DNA of 64,000 bases, from the NCBI RefSeq assembly GCF_035046485.1, contig NC_085138.1:43683464-43747463 (forward strand). Direction: 5' to 3'. Made by a program: the position numbers and the translations under genes. Below the pieces are notes generated by a model that ran no database searches, was not told the DNA's origin, and saw nothing but the letters and a program-made list of their open reading frames with translations. Origin of the DNA: Aedes albopictus. Lineage: Eukaryota > Arthropoda > Insecta > Diptera > Culicidae. Numbering within the stretch: the stretch's first letter is position 1; each line of letters starts with the position of its first letter. Below are positions 22,048 to 33,229 of the stretch, in pieces.

Positions 22048-25000
22048 ATGACGAAGCTTCGTGAACTGATACACCAAGAGCGGTTTTATGTGGATACGAT
22101 GACCAACATGAAGCAGTTTATGGAACGGTTTGACGCCGATCGGGATAAGCACCAACTGGAGGGATGGAAGCAACGGATAGAAACGGTTTACAAGGAATTC
22201 CAGATTAACCGCCTGAGCCTTGAACTGCTGTTCGAGGATACGAATGAGGAAACCTCAGTCGAAGAACAACGGGATGCGGAGAAGTCCAATCGTGTCGTAC
22301 GACAGAAATTTGAACACGATTACATTTGCGCCTACAGTTTCCTCACCACTAAAATTCGAGAGTTAACTGCCCTTCCTCGGTCTTCCACTCAAACCGTTGC
22401 AGCAGCGGGTGCTCCAAACCCCCCTCAGTCACGAATCAAACTCCCTGAAGTGAAGCTTCCCACTTTTGATGGATCCATTTCCGAATGGATTACGTTCAGA
22501 GACACATACAAATCTCTGATTGACTCGAACACGCAATTATCGCAAATTGATAAATTTTCGTACCTCGTAGCATCGCTTACCAAAGATGCTAGGAAGGTAA
22601 TAGAATCGATTGAGCTTACTGAAGCAAACTATGCTGTTGCGTGGCAGCTTCTGGAGAAACGATTCGACAACAAAAAGTTGGTCGTTAAAACTTACATCGA
22701 TTCGATCTTCTCCATCGAACCGATGAAAAGGGAATGCTACGAATCCCTTATGCGTCTCATTGACGATTTTGAGCGCAACTTATGCCTAATCAACAAATTG
22801 GCCATCCAAACAGATAACTGGAGTGTGCTTCTTGCTCACATGGTCTGCAGCCGTCTCGATCCGTTCACCCTCAGGCAATGGGAAGCCCACCACAAGTCTA
22901 CCGAAGTTCCTCAATACAAGGATCTCATCGAATTCCTGCGTACGCATCTGATGGTTCTACAGTCGTTGGTGCCTTCGAAATCTCGTTCGTCCGATTCTCC
23001 CAAATCGGAACCAAACCGACCGTCGAAATTCTCGAAAATCAATACAGTCCACACCGTAACAAATTCGACGCCTGGTTCCTGCCCGTTCTGTCCGAAGAAT
23101 CCACACTCACCATTCAAATGCGATACGTTCCTGAAGATGGCCGTGTCCCAACGCTTTGACCAAGTGAAGAAAAAGAACCTGTGTATAAACTGCCTCTCCT
23201 CCTCGCACCTTCTCAGAGGTTGCTCGTCCAGCGGATGTCGAGTCTGCAACCAGAAGCACCATACTATGCTCCACCAACCTCCTAGCGATCGCTCGTCCTC
23301 CCAACAGAAAGCAAACACACCCTCTGTTGAAGGCTTGAGTTCGCAATCGGCGAATCAGCCACACTCCTCGAATCAGTCTTCCTCGCCAGCTCGGTCCTCC
23401 TCGTCGTCTGAAACCCAACCACCAGCCGCCTCTGCCCCAGTTTCCAGTCTTGTTTCCACCACTCTCGTCGGTAGTAGTCGAAGAGTTCCTGCTACAGTTC
23501 TGCTGCAAACCGCCATCATCAAGGTTTTCGGCTCCGATGGAAACACTCTATGGGCCAGAGCACTGTTGGATCCTGCATCACAGCTATCGTTGATCACCGA
23601 GAGCATGGTTCAGAAGCTGAAACTGCAACGCTTCCCCAGTCGACAGGAGATCGGTGGGGTAGGAAACACACTTGTCGTCTCGTACCACGCTGTGGATGTT
23701 CGCTTAGGGTCACACTGCACCGAGTACGCGGTCGTAGAACCCTGTCATATCTTGAAGAAAATCACTCGTGAACTCCCAGCCAATGCAGTTGACTCCTCCC
23801 AGTGGAAGATCCCGCCTGGTATTACCCTAGCGGACCCGAAGTTCCACGAACCTGGTGCGATAGATTTGCTGCTGGGGATGGAACTTTACTACGAATTGCT
23901 TCTGGAGGGATTCATAAAACTTGGCCCCGAACAACCGGTTCTTCAAAACACCGTGTTTGGCTGGGTAGCTGCAGGAAGGGTAGGAATCCAGCCTCATCGA
24001 AACCAGCGGAAGGTTGCACATGTTTGCAGCACGGGGGATGCCGAAGACTCGATCTCTCGTTTCTGGGAACTGGAATCTTGCTGGTCACCCAGCACTAAAT
24101 CGCCGGAAGAAACTTCCTGCGAAGAACACTTTGTAGCCACCACATTTCGTGACGAATCAGGCCGATTCGTAGTTACTCTTCCAAAGCGCTCTGATGTTCT
24201 GGCTCAGCTCGGCCGCTCCAAGGAAATAGCTGTTCGTAGATTCCACGCCCTCGAACGTCGCCTCGATTCCAACCCAAATCTTAAGGAGGCCTATTCTGCC
24301 TTCATTTCGGAGTATCTACAACTCAACCATATGCGGGAAATTGAAGACACCGATGACTGTTCCCTATCCTACTACCTTCCGCATCATGGTGTGGAAAAGT
24401 TAGACAGTACGACTACCAAATTAAGGGTAGTCTTCGATGCCTCCTGCCGGACGGACTCTGGCGTGTCGTTGAACCAAGCGCTGATGGTGGGACCTGTCGT
24501 ACAAGACGATTTGTACGCAATTTCGCTTCGCTTCCGAATGCGTCAACACGCCATCGTTGCCGATGCGGAAAAAATGTATCGGCAGATTCGTCTGCATCCA
24601 TCCGATTACCCGTTGCACCGTATTCTTTGGCGGAGGTCCTCCTTGGAGCCTCTCAAAACGTTCGAGCTCACCACCGTTACCTATGGTACGGCTTCGGCGC
24701 CGTACTTGGCCACCAGGTGCCTCCTCGAGTTGTCCAAGCAAGGAGCAAACGATTTCCCTCGAGCTGCGGAGGTTTTGGCCGAGGACTTCTATATCGACGA
24801 CATGCTTACAAGTGTCGACGACGAAAGCGATGGAGCAGAACTCTGCATCCAACTTCGGAAGCTATTACACTCTGGTGGCTTCAGTTTGCGAAAATGGGCA
24901 TCCAACTCCGAAGCCATTTTGTCGGTCATTCCGCCGGAATTACGAGATGAACGTTCGATGCTGTGCTTGGAGACACCGTCAACCATCAAAACTCTAGGAC

Positions 25001-27408
25001 TGATCTGGGAACCATCCACGGATCTGCTCCACTATTCCGTTCCAAAATGGTCACAAACGGACGGTATTACGAGGCGTACCGTGTTATCGGACACGGCAAA
25101 ACTCTTCGACCCTCTAGGGTTGATTGGTCCTGTGGTGGTCATGGCGAAAATCTTCGTGCAATCTCTCTGGCGAACTTCGAGCTCTTGGGACGATCCTCTC
25201 AACGACAGCCAACAGGAGTACTGGCTGGCATTCCGCAGCAGTCTGGAAGCGCTGTCTTCAATTTCCATTCCTCGTTGGGCAGCATTCGCCAACGCTCCGG
25301 TGAACGTGGAACTGCATGGTTTCTGCGATGCGTCGATCCGTACCTACGGTGCGTGCCTCTACATCAGAACCGTCTCCAGTGACGGTAGCATCTCTGTTCG
25401 CCTCTTGACTGCCAAATCAAAGGTTGCCCCGCTCGGAGATTCGAAAAGGCAGAAAAAGGTCAGCCTACCACGTCTGGAACTATCAGCGGCTCTACTCTTG
25501 GGCCACATTTACCACAAGGTCAACACTAGCATCTCTCTGAACACTCGACCATTCTTCTGGTCGGATTCCACGATAACGCTCCACTGGATAAACTCGGTTC
25601 CTTCAAGATGGAAAACTTTTGTTGCGAATCGGGTTTCCGAAGTTCAACACCTGACTGCTGCTGGTGTATGGGCTCATGTTTCGGGCATGGAAAACACCGC
25701 GGATATAATCTCCCGTGGGATGGAACCGAGCCAGCTAGAGAATTCGAATTGGTGGACCGGACCTTCATGGTTGAAGCAGCCGTCACGTTTCTGGCCTCCT
25801 GTAATCCATGCTGACCCGCCGGAGATTCCCGCCGAAGCTCTAGAGGAACGATCAGTATCGCTACCCATCCGGGTCCAGGAACCAAACAAAATCTTTCGCT
25901 TGCGTTCATCCTTCGTTTCGATAGTTCGGCTCATAGCTTTGATCCAACGTTTCGTGCACAACATCAAGCCAGCAAACCGTGCGAACCGTAAATCTGGATT
26001 TCTACAGACTACCGAACTGAATCAGTCTATTTCGACTTTGGTGCGACTAGCGCAATCCGAAGCGTTCCCGAATGACGTTGCTGCGCTAAGTTCCGGGGGT
26101 CAGGTGAAACCGAACTCCCCATTGAAAAATCTGCACCCTGTTTTGAAGGATGGCATTCTGCGCGTCGGTGGACGTCTTACTAACGCTCCGATCCCGGAGG
26201 ACAGAAAGCACCCGATGATCCTTCCCGCGCGGCATCGGCTCACTGACAGCATTTTGCTGCACTACCACCTCAAACACCTACACGCCGGGCCACAATTGCT
26301 GGTAGCATGCGTCCGGGAGAAATTCTGGCCACTGCGCATCCGTAACTTGGCACGGAGCGTGGTCCACTCTTGCGTCAACTGTTTCCGCTGCAAGCCTACA
26401 GTCCTGGAGCAACTGATGGGAGATTTGCCTCCAGAAAGAGTCACGCCAACCTTGCCTTTTCTCAACACTGGCGTTGATCTTTGTGGACCGTTTCAATACC
26501 GGAAAGTCCGCAAATCCCTACCTACGAAGTGCTACATAGCCATCTTTGTATGCCTCGCAACCAAGGCCATCCACGTAGAAATGGTCTACGATCTTTCAAC
26601 AGCCGCCTTCATTGCGGCACTACATCGCTTCGTCGCTCGCAGGGGTAAGCCCAACACTATCCATTGCGACAACGCCCAAAACTTCAAGGGAGCTGCTCGA
26701 GAATTGGCTGAACTGGCCAAGCAATTTCGGTCGCAGCAGCATCAGGCGGCGGTTGTGAACAACTGCGCAAACGATGGAATCCTCTTCAAATTCATCCCTC
26801 CCCGCAGTCCAAACTTCGGTGGGCTGTGGGAGGCAGCGATGAAATCATTCAAGCAGCATTTCCGTGCGACCGTAGGCAATTCCGTTCTGTCGCAGGACGA
26901 GTTCGTTACGCTGCTAGCCCGCATAGAAGCATGCTTGAACTCCAGACCGCTCACCCCAATCTCAACAGACCCGAACGACCTGGAAGTGTTGACTCCGGGT
27001 CATTTCTTAGTCCACCGTTCCCTGACGTCCTTCCCTGAGCCTGAGCTATCGGAAGTCCCTCGGAATCGCCTCGATCGTTGGCAGGAGAATCAAGAACTCC
27101 TTCGACGAGTATGGAAGCGCTGGTCTACGGACTACTTGTCCGGACTGCACCCGCGCACAAAGTGGACTCAGCTCCGGAACAACATCGAGTTGGGGACAAT
27201 GGTGCTCCTTAAGGATGACAACCTCCCTCCACTAAAGTGGAGATACGGCAGAATCACCCGCATCATCCGAGGACCCGACAGCAATATCAGAGTGGTCGAC
27301 GTGAAGACTTCCGATGGAGAGTTTCGCCGAGCCATCTCCAAGGTGTGTGTACTCCCTGTACGCACAGGAACAACCGGTGGGATCGCTCAAGATCTCGATG
27401 ACCACTGA
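22048..27408 (+). CDS. BEL gag-pol polyprotein, intact
   Basis: A 1,786-residue polyprotein; the ATG at 22048 is the first after an in-frame TGA at 22033. A Gag-like region (DUF1759 type) starts near KLPTFDG, residues 136-142. Cys/His zinc-knuckle motifs follow: C345-P-F-C, then C379-x2-C...H387...C392 and C397-x2-C...H. The aspartic protease has LLDPAS with Asp508 (D-P-A in place of the usual D-S/T-G). The RT shows VVFDAS (794-799), first catalytic Asp839 in VADAEK, and YIDD at 915-918. RNase H shows Asp1094 (FCDAS), Glu1144 and Asp1173. Integrase has an HHCC finger (Cys1442, Cys1445) and a D1477, D1541, E1595 triad. The C-terminus ends in a DUF5641-like region near 1690-1775. All key residues are present with no stop or frameshift. 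Products act in cytoplasmic particles and then at chromatin. Confidence 0.97.
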   Translation: MTKLRELIHQERFYVDTMTNMKQFMERFDADRDKHQLEGWKQRIETVYKEFQINRLSLELLFEDTNEETSVEEQRDAEKSNRVVRQKFEHDYICAYSFLTTKIRELTALPRSSTQTVAAAGAPNPPQSRIKLPEVKLPTFDGSISEWITFRDTYKSLIDSNTQLSQIDKFSYLVASLTKDARKVIESIELTEANYAVAWQLLEKRFDNKKLVVKTYIDSIFSIEPMKRECYESLMRLIDDFERNLCLINKLAIQTDNWSVLLAHMVCSRLDPFTLRQWEAHHKSTEVPQYKDLIEFLRTHLMVLQSLVPSKSRSSDSPKSEPNRPSKFSKINTVHTVTNSTPGSCPFCPKNPHSPFKCDTFLKMAVSQRFDQVKKKNLCINCLSSSHLLRGCSSSGCRVCNQKHHTMLHQPPSDRSSSQQKANTPSVEGLSSQSANQPHSSNQSSSPARSSSSSETQPPAASAPVSSLVSTTLVGSSRRVPATVLLQTAIIKVFGSDGNTLWARALLDPASQLSLITESMVQKLKLQRFPSRQEIGGVGNTLVVSYHAVDVRLGSHCTEYAVVEPCHILKKITRELPANAVDSSQWKIPPGITLADPKFHEPGAIDLLLGMELYYELLLEGFIKLGPEQPVLQNTVFGWVAAGRVGIQPHRNQRKVAHVCSTGDAEDSISRFWELESCWSPSTKSPEETSCEEHFVATTFRDESGRFVVTLPKRSDVLAQLGRSKEIAVRRFHALERRLDSNPNLKEAYSAFISEYLQLNHMREIEDTDDCSLSYYLPHHGVEKLDSTTTKLRVVFDASCRTDSGVSLNQALMVGPVVQDDLYAISLRFRMRQHAIVADAEKMYRQIRLHPSDYPLHRILWRRSSLEPLKTFELTTVTYGTASAPYLATRCLLELSKQGANDFPRAAEVLAEDFYIDDMLTSVDDESDGAELCIQLRKLLHSGGFSLRKWASNSEAILSVIPPELRDERSMLCLETPSTIKTLGLIWEPSTDLLHYSVPKWSQTDGITRRTVLSDTAKLFDPLGLIGPVVVMAKIFVQSLWRTSSSWDDPLNDSQQEYWLAFRSSLEALSSISIPRWAAFANAPVNVELHGFCDASIRTYGACLYIRTVSSDGSISVRLLTAKSKVAPLGDSKRQKKVSLPRLELSAALLLGHIYHKVNTSISLNTRPFFWSDSTITLHWINSVPSRWKTFVANRVSEVQHLTAAGVWAHVSGMENTADIISRGMEPSQLENSNWWTGPSWLKQPSRFWPPVIHADPPEIPAEALEERSVSLPIRVQEPNKIFRLRSSFVSIVRLIALIQRFVHNIKPANRANRKSGFLQTTELNQSISTLVRLAQSEAFPNDVAALSSGGQVKPNSPLKNLHPVLKDGILRVGGRLTNAPIPEDRKHPMILPARHRLTDSILLHYHLKHLHAGPQLLVACVREKFWPLRIRNLARSVVHSCVNCFRCKPTVLEQLMGDLPPERVTPTLPFLNTGVDLCGPFQYRKVRKSLPTKCYIAIFVCLATKAIHVEMVYDLSTAAFIAALHRFVARRGKPNTIHCDNAQNFKGAARELAELAKQFRSQQHQAAVVNNCANDGILFKFIPPRSPNFGGLWEAAMKSFKQHFRATVGNSVLSQDEFVTLLARIEACLNSRPLTPISTDPNDLEVLTPGHFLVHRSLTSFPEPELSEVPRNRLDRWQENQELLRRVWKRWSTDYLSGLHPRTKWTQLRNNIELGTMVLLKDDNLPPLKWRYGRITRIIRGPDSNIRVVDVKTSDGEFRRAISKVCVLPVRTGTTGGIAQDLDDH

Positions 27409-27870
27409 ACTCAACGATCGCGGTATTTCGATACTGCGCAACGATCGGAGGCCTGCGGGCCTCCGAGCCCTGTAAGTATTGTTTTTTATTGAAATTGCAA
27501 AAAGCTTAAGAATTTTTCGTCCTCCGGCATGTACCCTGGATCCGTCGACGGCGACTCCATCCCGGTTCGAGTGCGCCCAACCCCGATGTCCAACTGGTGT
27601 TCGACCGGTTTGAGCCAAAGATGAGCGATGACGTCACCAGCATCAACCAAGCGAATGACCAAGTTCAACGACCAGAGCAGCGACGAGAGGAGCCCTCGAT
27701 GATCAGACGGTACGAGTGTCGATGACCTCTTGTGTAGAATGAGAATCACAACAAACGACGAGGAGAGTCGTCTGTTTACGGAGAGCAACAAAACGATGAT
27801 CAACGAACCGAGACTGATGAGAGTCGTGAGTAAATGTAAGAGTGTTGGTTGAAAGGCTTAACCTTTCAAC

Positions 27871-27883
27871 GGGGGCCGGCGTA
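27871..27883 (+). other. Candidate polypurine tract of BEL element
   Basis: GGGGGCCGGCGTA directly precedes the 3' LTR. It is G-rich but interrupted by pyrimidines, so it is an atypical plus-strand primer. Position is the main evidence. Confidence 0.45.
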
Positions 27884-28513
27884 TGTTAACACAAACCCTA
27901 TCCATAGTCCTCATTAGTGTATAAGACCAATAGTGATCTCTCTCGATCGCCCATGATCAGTTATATATAAGTGCTCTTTCCCTATCACTAGCCTTAAGCT
28001 AGTGAGAGAAGAGAATTATCTCTTAATAGGCCTTTTTCTCTTGAACTACCAATTTTCTACCTGAATTCGCATATATCACCATACACGAAACAGATCATAT
28101 CCGGACCAACAATTGAAAAGGCCGCATCAACATTTTGTAAACAAACATGTTTCTGTCGACTTGAGGCCTTTTGAACTCCACCCACACACCTCACCACCAC
28201 TATCAGAAAGCGCAAACATCAAGCTTTCTGTTAATGGTGGTGAGATGCGTGGGGGGATCCCAGAAGGCCCTAAGTCGACAGAAACGTGTTTGTTTACGCA
28301 ATGTTGTTGCGGCCTTTTCAATTGTTGGTCCGGATATCAGTAGCAATAAATCGTTCAACCATACACGTCGATCGTACTACCTACCGCGATAGTAGAAAGA
28401 GTGTCGAATTAAACGAAAAGTTGACCGGAATAAAAGTGTTCGTTCTTCATCTAAACCCGTCGCGTTGTGAACTGTTCGCTAAGCCGAAATCCACCAAAGA
28501 CTCCGCGCCTACA
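27884..28513 (+). repeat. BEL 3' LTR, enlarged by a nested MITE
   Basis: 630 bases. The first 217 and last 176 positions match the 5' LTR, with a 233-base palindromic insert and a short duplication between. The polyadenylation word AATAAA now lies just after the insert (28346). Confidence 0.97.
28101..28333. mobile_element. Palindromic MITE inside the BEL 3' LTR
   Basis: It opens CCGGACCAACAATTGAAAAG and closes with the exact complement. The stem continues through GCCGCA, AAACAAACATGTTTCTGTCG and GGTGGTGAG words almost to the centre, so nearly the whole element is one imperfect foldback. ATAT (or TA, if the element is read as TCCGGA...TCCGGA) is duplicated at the ends; the 5' LTR keeps the empty site CAGATCATATCAGTAGC. 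Non-autonomous, no coding capacity. Confidence 0.93.
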
Positions 28514-28518
28514 GGTTC
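28514..28518 (+). repeat. BEL target-site duplication GGTTC, right
   Basis: Matches 21021-21025 exactly. Confidence 0.9.
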
Positions 28519-28640
28519 TTCCAGGGATGAATCTGGAGATTTCCGCAGCAATCCCAACGGTGAATCCTCCAGGAAGTTCTCTATTTCTGTATAGATTCTT
28601 CGGGATTTTTTCCCATTTTTGCTGAAACCATTTTTTCATG
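28519..28640 (-). repeat. Class A array beyond the BEL insert
   Basis: TTCCAGGGATGAATCTGG and similar words continue the array of 20366-21025. Confidence 0.5.
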
Positions 28641-30286
28641 AAATTTTGTATAAAAATGTTTTTTTTTTGGAAAAGCGAAAAACATTTTCCACCAGGAAAA
28701 AATCAGGAGACACCTTGATCCATACTCTACATGTGTACAAAAACCGAATTTGAATCCAATGCTTCGTTATTTTATTTAAAAAAATCAAAAACCAAGAAAT
28801 GAGGGAATGGATCCAGTTTTGCCCCTAGGGAGCTTTACGAGTTCCGAAATTTCGCAAATATTTTTTTTTTGCGAAACTTGTTTTTTTAAATCTTCCTCAT
28901 AAATCGCTTAAAATTGTAGAATCTGCACTCCAAATATTTTGTATGAGATGTTTTTTAAGAAACTTTCGATGCAGTTTTCCCTTTTTTCTTTTCTTAACAT
29001 TCTTTCAATTTACTTCCTACTTTTTCAGGTACTCGTGCATGAATCATTCCCAAGTATATCCTCCAGAAATTCATGTCAAAAGATTTCAACCGAACTGCCA
29101 TGGATTCCCCCAAAACAATTTCAATTTTTTTCAAATTCCTACTATTAAAGTTGTTTTTCAAATTTCAATTGAAAATGTTTTGACATTTTCAATAATTTTA
29201 TGAACAAGTTTCAGAAAATCTTACAAATTTCGATAGTAGGAACCTTGAAGGAAAAAACGAAGAAAAATAGACAAAAATAGTATAAATTTAAAAAAATGAT
29301 AGAAACACGAATAACAAGCAGTTTCATGTTTCTTTAATTTTGTAATCTTTTCCGTTTTTTATTAGAAAATTTTCTTTTACGTTTCCAACACATTGCTATG
29401 AAATTCCATGCAGGTGCTAATGCATGGATTTCCATATCTTCATCGACAACTATTCCAAAAATTTCTGCAGAAACATCTCAACCGATGCAGCCAGTGATTC
29501 CATATGACTTTATGAATCGCTCTCGAAAAATTCCCTTTTTTCCCAATTTAATATTTTTACATCAATGTTTATAAGACCGTTTGGGTACTTCAATTATTGA
29601 TCCTATTTCTTTTTTTCCTTCTGAAATTATTCTAGAAAAATTTAAACATTTATGGTATTTTCATCTGTTTGAAATTATAACTTTTTGCAGAATGTTTTAT
29701 TGTAAATACTTTGGAAATTTATTCAGTATTCCCTACAAGTTTTTTTTCTATAGCTTCATCTCACAAAAAGAATATTTTATTAAGTGAATTTTCATATGTC
29801 AGCCTTACAAGTTCTGTGAATGTTTTTGAAATGTTTTTTTTAATTAAGCTCTGAATTCTCAAAAAACATCATACAATATTTCTGGAACTCCTTGTATAAT
29901 TTCTACAGTGACTTTCTGAGATGTTCTTCAAGAAATTTTCGAAACAATTTTCCAGAAAATCTATTTTATATTTTATTATTACAATTATCTTGAACTTTCT
30001 CATTTTTTCTACCAATAACTTTTTAGGTACTCAACAGGATTATTTCTATATCCTGTTGACTAACCTGTTCACTTATTTATGTAGGAACATCCTTAAAAAA
30101 AAAATGTCCAATTTTTTCCTTATTCTTTCATATAAGCTCTCGTTAGAAAATTGTTTTACAAAAAATAATAGCGAAAGCTTAAAATTTAGTAATATACTTT
30201 AGACTTCGTAATACCTTATGAACAAGTATATAAAACTCGCTGTCTTAGTCCATTGTATTGAGTTTTCTTTTTCTCGCTCGTATATA
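28641..30286. other. AT-rich non-coding stretch
   Basis: Long T and A runs with scattered TTTCAGG words. Short frames rich in F, I, S and K result from base composition. I see no gene or defined repeat. Confidence 0.45.
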
Positions 30287-30288
30287 TA

Positions 30289-31211
30289 CAGGGGATGGCC
30301 AAAATGTTTGGGATGGGCAACTTTTTTTCTTTTACTAAAAAAATCAATATGCTGTAACTTTTCATAGAGCGCATCAAAAAATCTCAAATTTAGACTGTTT
30401 GTCAACCTACTATATGTGCATCATTGGTACAAATTTAGGCTCGATTGATTAATATTTCGCGAAGTTAGAACCGTTCAGGTGAAACACTATTTTTTAGACA
30501 ACTAATTTTTGAACTGTCATATCTCGAAAACCAGTGAACCGAATTTAATGAATTTTTTAACGTTTATCAATAATGTATTGATACTTGATATGACGTTATA
30601 AAATGTAATATTTTCTCACGACGAATAAAAATATACCGGGTTGAAGTTTTTACCTATATAGAGGAAAATAAGTCAAATTTACAATACCACACAAAAATTA
30701 TTAAATGTGTACTTCCTTCAATCTAAATAGGCTCTAATATATCTGATTAGAGATAATTTGAAAACAAAAGTGGAAAATCTTTGGATATCAACACTAAAAT
30801 TTATTAACATTGATGTAAAAAAATATTTTTTTTCAAGAAAAACCCAAAAAGTGTCAATCCATGATAACTTTTTTCAACGTTTAAAAAGTACCTATGTTTT
30901 AATAGTTTGTGAAGCATTTACATATTGTTAGTGTACGTTCAAAATTTCATTCAATTCTTTTCACTAGTTTTCGAGATATGACAGCTCAAAAATGAGTTGT
31001 CTAAATAATAGTGTTTTACCTGAACGGTTCTAACTTTGCGAAATATTAATCAATCGAGCCCAAATTTGTACCAATGATGCACATATAGTAGGTTGACAAA
31101 CAGTCAAAATTTGAGATTTTTTGATGCACTCTGTGAAAAGCTATAGCATGTTGAACTTTTTTGTGAGAGAAAAAAAAAGTTGCCTATCCCAAACATTTTG
31201 GCCATCCCCTG
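30289..31211. mobile_element. 923-bp element with about 230-bp inverted repeats, TA-flanked
   Basis: The left end CAGGGGATGGCCAAAATG and right end CATTTTGGCCATCCCCTG are exact complements, each abutting TA. The inverted arms run about 230 bases with scattered differences, including GAACCGTTCAGGT and its partner. CAGGGG...CCCCTG ends with a TA duplication fit Tc1/mariner. No transposase frame exists, so it needs a helper. Confidence 0.88.
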
Positions 31212-31539
31212 TATGTTTTTAAATACATTTTCATGTCTTCGAAGAATATCTTTCGAAAATTGTATAGTAATTTTTATACGTGAAGAACTATTAACAATAG
31301 TAGTTAAAATTCACGAAAATAAAAGGAATATTAAAATAAAATATAAATTCGAAAAAATATATCGTGACTTCAGGAGTTACATAAGAATGGTTTTTTATTC
31401 AAAACTTTTTTTATAATTTTTTAGAAATTTTTAGAAATCTTAAAAAAAAAACAAAAAATGGATGGTGCTACCAGACTTTAAATAACTCCTCCGGAAATTT
31501 ATGCACACATATTTAAACATGTTCTTCAAGAATAGTTCC

Positions 31540-32510
31540 CAAGCAGGCCATACAGAAAGAAGAAGAATTTCGGGGAATCTCTGAAAAAAGTCCAAAAGCC
31601 ATTCTTGCAGGAATAAAAAGAAAAAAAATACAAGAATTCCAGGGGGACTTTCGATAAAAAAAATGGAAATATTCCTGAAGAGCTCTTTGGAACTGTTCCA
31701 GAACCTACGAGATTTCCAGACGAAATCCGTAAAAAATTACAAAAAAACACGATAGAAAAAAAACCATGAAATCTTTGGAATAAAAACCCGAAAAAAAAAC
31801 AAAAAGAACTTCGGAAAAAAATCTAGAAAGAATCCGTTTGAGAATTCTAAGGAATACTATAGAGGAATTCTGAGAGAAACATTTGAAAAAATAAAAAAAA
31901 ATATTTCGAACAGGGAAAAAAGCGTGAAAGAATTCCGAGAAAATCTTTTGAAGACTTCCGGAAAAGCTCAATAAAAGAGGATGGGAATGAATTCCTTAAA
32001 AAAAATCTAGGTGGAAGTCAGGTTAAATTTAGTGGAATTATTACGATAGAAATCTTTTACAGATTTCTGAAATTACGCTTCGCCAGAATATTAAAGAAAC
32101 AGTTATAAATTCCATCTAGGATTCCACGATGAATCATCACAAGAACTTCAATAGAAATATCTAAAGAATTTCGGGGGAAACTGTGAAAAAAAAATCGAGA
32201 GGAATTCTAGCGAGAATTCGATATGAAATCTTTACAAAATGCCGGAAAATGTATTGAGAAATTCTGGCAGAAAATCCAAAAAGATTTCTGAAAGAATTTT
32301 CTGGGAAAATTTTGGAAGTTCAAGGACTACTTTGGTAAAACAATCCTTAAAATAGTACAGGAGCATTATTTGGTAGAATTTCCGCAGCAAACCTTGGAAT
32401 AGTTCTGGTAGAAATCCGTGGAAGAACTCCATTATGGATTCTTAAAAGAACTTAGGGTTTTGGCTGAATTTCTGGAAAATTAAAGTTGGTAGTCTTTTAA
32501 AGTATACTGA
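31540..32510 (+). repeat. Degenerate class A array
   Basis: Units such as GGAATTCTGAGAGAAAC, AATTCCGAGAAAAT and GAATTTCTGGAAAAT recur with A-runs between. Open frames are artefacts. Confidence 0.55.
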
Positions 32511-33227
32511 AATGATTCTCGGGAAGAATAGTAAACAAATATTTAAGCACACTGAAAGGCCTTGAAACGCCTTGGGTCTGGATCTTAACATGTTTGCTGA
32601 GTGATTAGGATCTCCTGACACCCTTGAAGACCACCCTGATGAAATTTCCTGAAATTCTCAGAATCCCACAAAAACGCCTTGAAATTTCTTTATAACACAT
32701 CTGCAAGTTTCTGAAAGTCCGTGGAGCACTTTAACAGCCCCGGAAAGGCGTAGACACTCTTCTGAAACCGCCTTTCCTACACCTCCTGCCCTAATGGTCC
32801 CAGACCCCATTTTTATTTTGTTTGCATTTTTGTAAGAGCTCTGACACGAACTGATACATGTAGAACTTTAATGTAATTTCATTACAAATTTGTTTAGAAT
32901 TTTTTCTTAAAATTTTTCATTGCATTTTGAATACCTTAAACTCCTTCATTTCGCTAAAATTTCTCGATTTCTTCCAGCAATTCTATTGGTGTCACAGCTC
33001 TTCCAAAAGTTTTCACTTGTTCGCGTATAACGTACATACTTCCAGTCACAAGTTCCTCTGTTAACGATCGACGTTAGAACTCAACCGGGTACATTTCATA
33101 CCAATTCCCCTTCTCGCACCGATTTTCACAGCCAGAAATGACACCTAACCGCTAATGATAGGAGGAAATGGAATGGAATGGAAACGACCCGAGCAGAACC
33201 GGTAGCCCGCACAGCGCAGCGCACTAC
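32511..33227. other. Mixed non-coding stretch
   Basis: At 32540-32800 there are loose units like CCTTGAAACGCC and TTCTGAAACCGCC resembling the class D array at 35860. After that the DNA is unique, with GGAATGGAATGGAAACG at 33167. No gene is visible. Confidence 0.4.
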
Positions 33228-33229
33228 TA

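Larger units (their letters stand above)
21026..28513 (+). mobile_element. Complete Pao/BEL LTR retrotransposon
   Basis: A full element lies between GGTTC duplications: 393-bp 5' LTR, primer site, 600-base leader, one long gag-pol frame (22048-27408), about 460 bases of 3' untranslated sequence with a G-rich tract, and a 3' LTR. Domain order gag, protease, RT, RNase H, integrase fits Pao/BEL. There is no envelope frame. The LTRs are identical by eye apart from one nested MITE in the 3' copy, and the frame is unbroken, so the copy is young and possibly still competent. Total length is 7.49 kb, or about 7.25 kb without the MITE. Confidence 0.97.

Noticed and set aside
22878..27365. Many short frames overlapping the BEL polyprotein
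   Set aside because: They are other-frame shadows of the long gag-pol frame.
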